From: an uncultured Oxalobacteraceae bacterium
GTDB taxonomy: Bacteria; Pseudomonadota; Gammaproteobacteria; Burkholderiales; Burkholderiaceae
Direction: 5' to 3'
NCBI GenBank assembly: GCA_946480015.1
Contig: CAMLIL010000080.1
Coordinates: 1 to 27,313 of the forward strand
Length of the DNA stretch: 27,313 nt
Shown: in pieces, positions 22,166 through 27,313 of the stretch
How positions within the stretch are numbered: position 1 is the first letter of the stretch
How the letters are laid out: every line of letters begins with the position of its first letter
Position numbers and translations under genes: made by a program
Notes under the pieces: generated by a model
Told to the model about the DNA's origin: nothing
The model's input: the letters and a program-made list of their open reading frames with translations, nothing else
The model's database searches: none

Positions 22166-22579
22166 TTATTCGTCGGCACGGCGCAGCCACAGGCTGCTCG
22201 ACCATCCTTCGACCTGTTTGCCGTCGACGCGCCCGCGCAGGCACCACCAGTCGCCCTCGCGTTGACCGGTGGCGGTGACGACGGCGCCGGCGGGCACCAC
22301 CGCGATGCGCGGCGCCGAGGTGCCGGTGGCGGCGCGCAGATTCAGGTCGTCCACCACGCGGTAGCGCGCGCCGGCCACGACCGTCAGCGGGCGCGCCTGC
22401 GCCGGTTGTTCAAGCAGGCCGAGGATCATCATGCCGATGCCCCAGGTGCCGAGAACAACGATGGCCAGCGCACGCAGGTTGGGACGGCGCCACCAGCTAT
22501 GCGGCGTAAGTAACGCCGCCAGCACGAGCGTCGCCACCAGGGCGGCGCCGAAGGCGGCCAGCATGGGCAGGGTTGGCAT
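22166..22579 (-). CDS. two-helix membrane protein with SH3b domain
   Basis: The 137-residue product has two hydrophobic helices (about 4-24 and 36-58), with a short loop containing WWRR between them, and a C-terminal bacterial SH3-like domain (about 73-134: YRVVDDLNLRAATG, VVPAGAVVTATGQREGDWW, VEGWSSSLWL). SH3b domains often bind cell-wall peptides. By the positive-inside rule the WWRR loop would be cytoplasmic and both ends periplasmic, placing the SH3b domain next to peptidoglycan, which fits a role beside the SEDS enzyme; this topology is inference. It starts four bases after the stop of the FHA-like gene, so it belongs to that operon. Confidence 0.78.
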   Translation of the reverse strand: MPTLPMLAAFGAALVATLVLAALLTPHSWWRRPNLRALAIVVLGTWGIGMMILGLLEQPAQARPLTVVAGARYRVVDDLNLRAATGTSAPRIAVVPAGAVVTATGQREGDWWCLRGRVDGKQVEGWSSSLWLRRADE

Positions 22580-22583
22580 AAGC

Positions 22584-24053
22584 TCAGCCCTCGAAACGCA
22601 GCACGTAGTGGCCCGCGACCAGGTGGTGCCCGGCCGGGATCACCGTGCTGTCGGTGACCATGGCCACGAAACGCATCTGCTCGTCCAGGTGATACAGGGC
22701 CTGGGTCGGGCTCAGGCGCTTGACGCGGTAGCTGCCGGACGCCGGTTCGATACTGAACGCATTGCGCGACAGGCCGATACGGTCGGCGCTGGCCGCCTCG
22801 ACGCCGTCGTCGTGGTGCAGGAACAGCGGCGAATCGAGCACCCGCAGTGCCGCCAGCGCCTGCGCGCCGCGTCCGAATACGCAGCGCGCGCCAGCCGTCA
22901 CGCTTGCCGCCACTGGATGCGGCAGGCGCAGGATGGCGCGGTAGCGGTCTTCCATGGCGCGTGGGGAAGCCAGCATCTCCACGCTGCCGCCGTCGATTGG
23001 GGTAAAGGTGGCCGGCGCGCCGATGGCTTCGCGGCCGGCCCCGGTCACGGCGTGCAGCTGGTCGGCGCGGTCCACGCAAAAGCTGATGGCGGCCTGGCCC
23101 GGCTGCGCCAGCGCCAGGCTTCGGTCAAAGCCGATGTCGAGCGACACGGCGCCGGTATCGCGGTAGCGCGACAGGCGCGGTAGCGCCAGCGCCACCAGCG
23201 TCACGCCTTGCTGCGCCACCGGCGCATAGGTGGCATCCGGCTCGGGCGCGTCCGGGCGCAGCGGCAGCGCGGTCTGCTCGTCGTCGGCGGCGCGCGCTTT
23301 CCACACGGCGGGCGGGCGCTCCGGCGCCGCCTCGGCCCGGCGCGCGACTTTCAGGAGCAGGCGCGCAGGCGCGTCGCCGCCCTTGGGCTTGACGGCGTAG
23401 TAGCCGTTGACCGCGTCGAACGTGCATTCGAGCGCCTGCTTGGGCCTTACCTGTACCTCAATGGGAGCATCGGGGCCGTCGTTGACCAGCAGGATGGCGT
23501 TGTCGGGCGCGAACGGCCAGCCCGGCACCGCATGGCTGGCCGATTCGGCATCGATGCCGATCAGCGCCAGCCGCTGCTGCGGGTAGAGCGGGCAGACCGG
23601 CCTCCATACCACGCCGTCGTTCGAGGCCGACACACTATATAGAGGCGCTTCGCCCGCGCCGGGCAGATAGACGGCGTGGCCGAACTTGACCTCGATCTGG
23701 CCCGGCGCCAGAGCCTCGGTGCCGATCACGTCGTAGCGCACGTCGTCGCTGCCGAGCAGGTCGCCGAAATCCTTCTGGTGCAGCGCCGCCAGCGTTTGCG
23801 CCAGATCGCGTACCCGCGCGCCGCGGGTGAGGTGGCGGTCGTCGTCGACTTCATCTTGCGCCAGCAGCAGCGTCACGTGGGAAAAGCAGCGGGTGGCGGC
23901 GCGTCCGCGGTATTCGCGCGGCGAGCGCTCCAGCAGATCGCGCAGGTTGGGGCGGCGCGAGAACAGCGCCAGGCCGGGCGCCTGCCAGATCGCCTCGGCA
24001 TTGAATACATCGGGGACGTTGCCCAGGACTTCATGTTGGACGTAGACCGGCAT
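22584..24053 (-). CDS. large protein with degenerate C-terminal FHA-like domain
   Basis: The 489-residue protein has no signal peptide or membrane helix. The C-terminal 100 residues read as an FHA-like domain: VFGRG (Gly394, Arg395), IGLSRNAFSIE where the usual SxxH is changed so that His is replaced by Ala432, and a final VTDSTVIPAGHHLVAGHYVLRF matching the N-G-T...L..GD.I.lG end of the fold. Loss of the His suggests altered or lost phosphothreonine binding. Residues 1-130 contain an alternating segment (VTLLLAQDEVDDDRHL...VRYDVIGTEALAPGQIEVKF) that faintly recalls the N-terminal domain of actinobacterial FhaA; this is only an impression. The start at 24053 is set by AAGGAGA seven bases upstream, and it overlaps the SEDS gene end by 23 bases. 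Confidence 0.62.
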   Translation of the reverse strand: MPVYVQHEVLGNVPDVFNAEAIWQAPGLALFSRRPNLRDLLERSPREYRGRAATRCFSHVTLLLAQDEVDDDRHLTRGARVRDLAQTLAALHQKDFGDLLGSDDVRYDVIGTEALAPGQIEVKFGHAVYLPGAGEAPLYSVSASNDGVVWRPVCPLYPQQRLALIGIDAESASHAVPGWPFAPDNAILLVNDGPDAPIEVQVRPKQALECTFDAVNGYYAVKPKGGDAPARLLLKVARRAEAAPERPPAVWKARAADDEQTALPLRPDAPEPDATYAPVAQQGVTLVALALPRLSRYRDTGAVSLDIGFDRSLALAQPGQAAISFCVDRADQLHAVTGAGREAIGAPATFTPIDGGSVEMLASPRAMEDRYRAILRLPHPVAASVTAGARCVFGRGAQALAALRVLDSPLFLHHDDGVEAASADRIGLSRNAFSIEPASGSYRVKRLSPTQALYHLDEQMRFVAMVTDSTVIPAGHHLVAGHYVLRFEG

Positions 24054-26265
24054 GATCGGCTCTCCTTGGAGGTGTGGATTCTTCGACAGGCGCGCTGAGC
24101 GCACTGAAACCTAGCAGGGGGCAGATGAAAAACAGCAGGTGACTGCCGCCCGCCGACAGGAAACTCATGGGCTGGCCCATGATGGGAAAGATCGCCAGGT
24201 TGGTCCCCCACGACAGCAGCAGGTGGCCCAGCACGAAGGCGGCGCCGCCGCACAGTGCGAAGCAGCGAAAGCGTGCCAGCCATGCCAGCCGGAAGTCGCG
24301 CGCGTGCGCGCCGCCGGCCAGCGCCAGAAGCGCCGCATGCAGCACCCCGGCGAGAAAAGCCGCCTGCAGCATCCACAACACCAGCGCGCCGGCAAGGCCG
24401 TGGCGATTGAGGAAGAACGACGGCGCGAAATCGTCCTGCACCGCCGGGATGGCCAGCGCGCCGCCGGCGCCCTGGCCCAGTGTCGACAGGCCGAGCAGGC
24501 TGTCCGAACCCCACCACTGGCCCTGGCCGATGGCGCGCGCCGCCATCAGCAGTTGCTGGCCGGTGTGCGGGTGGCTGGCCGGATCGAGCCAGACCAGAAA
24601 GCGCTCGGCATAGAAGCCCCATTGGGCGACTTCGGCCACGCCGGCGCTGCGCAGCAGGCCGATGGCGCACGCGGTCAGCGCGCAGCAGCCCAGCAGCAGT
24701 CCGGCCAGGACGCGCCTGCCGGTGGCCAGCGACCATGCCAGCGCCATCGCCATGCTCCACACCAGCAGCAGGATGAGCGGGGAGTAGTCGTCCACCTCGA
24801 TCAGCGCCACCCCCAGCAAGGCAATGAACAGCAGCGCCGGGGCGGCCAGGCGAAACCAGCGCAGCGCCGGCATCGACTGGTCCCAGCCCAGGCCGACGGC
24901 CAGGCAGTGCGCCGTCAGCACCGTCAGGGCCAGCTTGGCGAATTCGACCGGCTGCACGTCGAATACCCCGGTTTCGTCGCCGAACAGCACCTGCAGCAGC
25001 AGGGCCGCCAGCGCGCCCAGCGCGCATGCGGCGAACAGCCATTCGATGCGGCGCGGCGAGACCACCGGGCGGGGCTGCCAGAGGCGTGCGATGGCGGCCG
25101 CGCCCAGGCCGATGGCCAGCAGGGCGCAGCTTTTCTGGAAGTGGCGCGGCCATGAGCTGGCCATGGCGCCCAGACCCAGCTCGAGCTGGCTGAGCAGGCC
25201 GAGCGCCAGCAGCAGCACTCCGGCCGCGCTGGCCAGCGCGAGCCGGCCGGGCAGCAGCAGAAAGCACCACAGGGCCGACCAGCCGAGCAGCATCGACAGG
25301 CCGATGGCCGGCGGATGGCCGGCGCGTTGCAGCAGCAGTGCGGCCACGCCGGCGGCGGCCACCAGCACCGGCAGCGCAAGCCGGTAGCGGCGCGCGCACA
25401 GCAAGGCCGCGCAGGCACTGGTCAGCAGCAGGGCGGCGGGGCCGGCGTCGAGTGTCCACAGGGAGCGTTCGGCCCACTGCCAGCTCACGCCCGGCGGCAG
25501 GCCGGCCTGCGCCTCGGCGTACAGCGCGACATGGCGCTGCGGCGTCAGCGACAGGCGATTGCCGTCAATATGCACGCCATAGCGGGTGCGCCCAAGACCG
25601 ATGGCGCCGACGCCGTCGAGCGGCAGGCTGGCGCTGGCGATGTCGACGCCGTCGACCAGCACCGGCGTGCGCGGGGCCGGGGTAAGCCGCATCGCGGCGC
25701 CGCTGCGCGTGATGGTGGCGGCGCCCGGCTGGCTGAATGCGATGCCGATGCGGGTGCCGCAGTGCAGATTGCCGCCGAAGCTGAGTGGCCTGGGGGCGGA
25801 CAGCCAGGCCGGCATCATGCGCGTGGCGGCGCAGGGCGGCTGCGGCTGGCCGTTGCGGCGCACGCTAACGCCGTCGTAATCCCAGCGGGAGCCATTGCCG
25901 GACAGGGTCAGCGTTCCGTTGCCGAGCTGGGCGACCGTGAACTGCGCACTGCCCACGCGCAGTTGCGCGCCGGGAGCGAGCAGCGTGCTGCCGAGGCGGC
26001 GTTCGCCGCTTGCATCGGCGAGCGTCAGCGTGTGCGCCGCGCCAAGGCCGGCGATCCACCAGTGGCCGCGCGCATCGCGCCCGATGCGCAGCTGGCGCGC
26101 TTCGGCCTGCGGGGCGGCCAGTTCGTGCCGGCCCAGATCGAGGAACTGCGATGGCGCCAGCGCCAGCTCGATCGTGGCAGGCAGGTAGGCGGCGGGCGTA
26201 CGCAGCACCGCCAGCAACTGCAGTGCGCACAGGATGGCCAGCGCGGCGGCAGCCAGGCGCTTCAT
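24031..26265 (-). CDS. SEDS-family (FtsW/RodA-type) peptidoglycan polymerase with N-terminal extension
   Basis: The 744-residue protein has an N-terminal membrane anchor (about 3-22), a beta-rich region (about 30-265), then about ten membrane helices forming a SEDS core. SEDS signatures are clear: FLVWLDPASHPHTGQQLLMA before the fourth outer loop, AVQDDFAPSFFLNRHGLAGAL where Asp612 sits at the place of the essential RodA/FtsW Asp, and GQPMSFLSAGGSHLLF at the C-terminus. It would polymerise glycan strands from lipid II with a class B PBP, here 6590-9592. The extension contains two FHA-like segments (about 59-113, LRIGRD...GSTLLAPGAQLRVG; and 200-232, VLVDGVDIASASLPLDGVGA and IGLGRT). If the first helix is an anchor these face the periplasm. 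Normal SEDS proteins have about 370-420 residues. The start overlaps the kinase stop by 4 bases. Confidence 0.9.
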   Translation of the reverse strand: MKRLAAAALAILCALQLLAVLRTPAAYLPATIELALAPSQFLDLGRHELAAPQAEARQLRIGRDARGHWWIAGLGAAHTLTLADASGERRLGSTLLAPGAQLRVGSAQFTVAQLGNGTLTLSGNGSRWDYDGVSVRRNGQPQPPCAATRMMPAWLSAPRPLSFGGNLHCGTRIGIAFSQPGAATITRSGAAMRLTPAPRTPVLVDGVDIASASLPLDGVGAIGLGRTRYGVHIDGNRLSLTPQRHVALYAEAQAGLPPGVSWQWAERSLWTLDAGPAALLLTSACAALLCARRYRLALPVLVAAAGVAALLLQRAGHPPAIGLSMLLGWSALWCFLLLPGRLALASAAGVLLLALGLLSQLELGLGAMASSWPRHFQKSCALLAIGLGAAAIARLWQPRPVVSPRRIEWLFAACALGALAALLLQVLFGDETGVFDVQPVEFAKLALTVLTAHCLAVGLGWDQSMPALRWFRLAAPALLFIALLGVALIEVDDYSPLILLLVWSMAMALAWSLATGRRVLAGLLLGCCALTACAIGLLRSAGVAEVAQWGFYAERFLVWLDPASHPHTGQQLLMAARAIGQGQWWGSDSLLGLSTLGQGAGGALAIPAVQDDFAPSFFLNRHGLAGALVLWMLQAAFLAGVLHAALLALAGGAHARDFRLAWLARFRCFALCGGAAFVLGHLLLSWGTNLAIFPIMGQPMSFLSAGGSHLLFFICPLLGFSALSAPVEESTPPRRADHAGLRPT
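24061..24067 (-). promoter_or_regulatory. ribosome binding site deciding the start at 24053
   Basis: AAGGAGA on the minus strand, seven bases before ATG 24053 and inside the end of the SEDS gene, selects this start over codons further upstream in the same frame. Confidence 0.7.
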
Positions 26266-27185
26266 GCCGCGCTCCGGCAGGGCGCGATGGCCGCGATCAT
26301 GCGGCTGATTTCCAGTGCGTTGCGCGGGCGCTGTTGGCGCTGCGGGGCCAGCAGTGCGCGCAGCAGGGCCAGCGCCGGCGCCGACCAGGCTACCCGCTGT
26401 GCGAACAATGCCGCTTCGTCCTCGCGCAAGGTGGGGGGCGGGGCGCCGCCGTAGCGTGCGCGCAGCGCGGCCGCTCCACCGGCCAGGTGGGCGCGGTAAG
26501 CCTGGCCGCATTCGTGGCAGTAGCGCAGCTGGCGCCGCCCCGTGACCAGGTAGTACAGCATCGCGCCGAGCGCGAAATAGTCGCTGCGCTGGTCGGTGTG
26601 GTAGGCGCCGTCGCGGTCGGGGAAGAACTGTTCGGGCGCCTGCCAGCTGGCGGTGCCGGCATACCCGGCCGACGGACCGTCCTGCAGCAGGCGGCTGGTG
26701 CCGAAGTCGGCCAGCCTGACGCCGCCGTCGCGGTGCAGCAGCACATTGGCCGGCTTCAGGTCGAGATAGCGCCAGCCGTACTGGTGCACCTTGGCCAGCG
26801 CCTGATTGATCTGGCCGATCCAGGCCAGCACGCGCTGCAAGGGGGTGTCATGGCGAGTGGACAGATCGCCGTCGAGCAGTTCCAGCGCCATGGCCGGCAG
26901 GCCGTCATGCGTTCCGCTGTCGATCAGGCGCACGATGTGGCGCTCGTCCCACGGCGCCAGCGAGCGCAGGAAGCTGATTTCGTTGGCGGCGCTCGCGCTC
27001 CAGCGCTGGCGCAGCGCCGGCAGGGCGCGCTCCATCTGCTGTGCATTGACCAGCTTGAGCGCCAGTTCGCCGCGTCCGTCCTCGCTGCGCGCGCGCCAGA
27101 CGATCCCGTAAGCCGATTCCGCGATCGGTTCGAGCAGGCGGTAGCGGCCCGCTTCCAGAGTAACAAGGACTTCGCCGTGCTGCAT
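26262..27185 (-). CDS. Hanks-type Ser/Thr protein kinase with altered motifs
   Basis: The 307-residue protein is a kinase domain with no membrane helix or sensor. Visible motifs: Lys44 in LALKLV, Glu69, D142 in YLDLKPANVLL, DFG at 160-162 and APE at 183-185, with RSDYFALGAMLYYLVTG in the C-lobe. Two are unusual: the glycine loop is AESAYGIV with a single Gly, and the HRD motif is YLD, though its catalytic Asp remains. It is probably active but may be slow or specialised. A CHEC pair (Cys223, Cys226) inside the C-lobe is not usual and could hold a metal with other residues. The ATG at 27185, preceded by GGGGGA, is chosen over an in-frame TTG seven codons upstream. It is the first gene of the minus operon and overlaps the SEDS gene by 4 bases. 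Confidence 0.88.
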   Translation of the reverse strand: MQHGEVLVTLEAGRYRLLEPIAESAYGIVWRARSEDGRGELALKLVNAQQMERALPALRQRWSASAANEISFLRSLAPWDERHIVRLIDSGTHDGLPAMALELLDGDLSTRHDTPLQRVLAWIGQINQALAKVHQYGWRYLDLKPANVLLHRDGGVRLADFGTSRLLQDGPSAGYAGTASWQAPEQFFPDRDGAYHTDQRSDYFALGAMLYYLVTGRRQLRYCHECGQAYRAHLAGGAAALRARYGGAPPPTLREDEAALFAQRVAWSAPALALLRALLAPQRQQRPRNALEISRMIAAIAPCRSAA

Positions 27186-27313
27186 GCTTCCCCCGCTGAT
27201 TGGCAACGGCGGCTGCCGTCAGCAGCGCTTAGCCGGGGGCGGGCGAAAAGCCTGTCGTCCTCGAATAAAAAGGCTATGTTTGCGGGAAGTGTGGACCCGG
27301 CCACAGGGCAGCA
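27186..27313. other. upstream region of the minus operon
   Basis: These 128 bases to the window end should contain the promoter of the kinase-SEDS-FHA operon. A locally A/T-rich patch (around 27264-27280, AATAAAAAGGCTATGTT) stands out from the high-GC background, but I cannot name a -35/-10 pair. No gene is supported here. Confidence 0.3.

Noticed and set aside
6590..27185. Anti-phage defence island interpretation (kinases, SPFH, protease-like domain)
   Set aside because: No nuclease, nucleotide cyclase, NTPase or toxin gene is present, while the PBP and SEDS enzymes point to wall synthesis. It cannot be excluded, but the sequence favours an envelope role.
26924..27304. Minus-strand frame overlapping the kinase start and running to the window edge
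   Set aside because: It mostly overlaps the kinase in another frame, has Arg/Ser/Ala-rich shadow composition and no ribosome site.

Overview
The window is a high-GC stretch with very dense coding from a Gram-negative bacterium. A 'GSADAYNARRDD' TonB-receptor plug signature, a YXWXXGXW-repeat secreted protein and the overall gene style suggest an Oxalobacteraceae-type betaproteobacterium (Massilia/Duganella-like). That placement is inference. I see no rRNA, tRNA, CRISPR array, insertion sequence or phage gene.

Left part (1-6397), mostly ordinary chromosome: a LysR-type regulator (+); then on the minus strand a membrane-anchored C13 (legumain/caspase-fold) peptidase overlapping phosphatidylserine decarboxylase (psd); a 91-codon remnant of a TonB-dependent receptor (+); a TetA-like MFS exporter, an RNase H-domain protein, a YXWXXGXW-repeat secreted protein and a small exported protein, all on the minus strand.

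Right part (6590-27185), an unusual accessory island made of two convergent operons that meet at about 18190. The plus operon encodes a 1000-residue class B penicillin-binding protein (transpeptidase), a protein ending in a helix-turn-helix, an unrecognised small protein, a possible SPFH-like protein, a protein with two tandem Lon/S16-like domains of which only the second keeps a Ser-Lys dyad, an SPFH protein with a zinc ribbon at each end, a SHOCT-kinase-coiled coil-FGE-fold fusion, and a 34-residue membrane peptide. The minus operon encodes, in transcription order, a Hanks-type kinase, a SEDS (FtsW/RodA-type) polymerase with a large N-terminal beta-rich extension, a protein with a degenerate FHA domain, a membrane SH3b protein, an MFS transporter, a PP2C phosphatase, and a zinc-binding FHA protein.

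Taken together the island carries both enzymes of a SEDS/bPBP peptidoglycan synthase plus every part of a Ser/Thr phospho-signalling loop: two kinases, one PP2C phosphatase and FHA phosphothreonine readers. The same functional set is grouped in the pknA-pknB-pbpA-rodA-pstP-fhaB-fhaA cluster of Actinobacteria. Here it occurs in a proteobacterium, in a different order, with SPFH, zinc-ribbon, Lon-like and FGE-fold additions. I propose it as a self-contained, phospho-regulated envelope system. The domain identities are read from motifs in the sequence; the joint function is inference.
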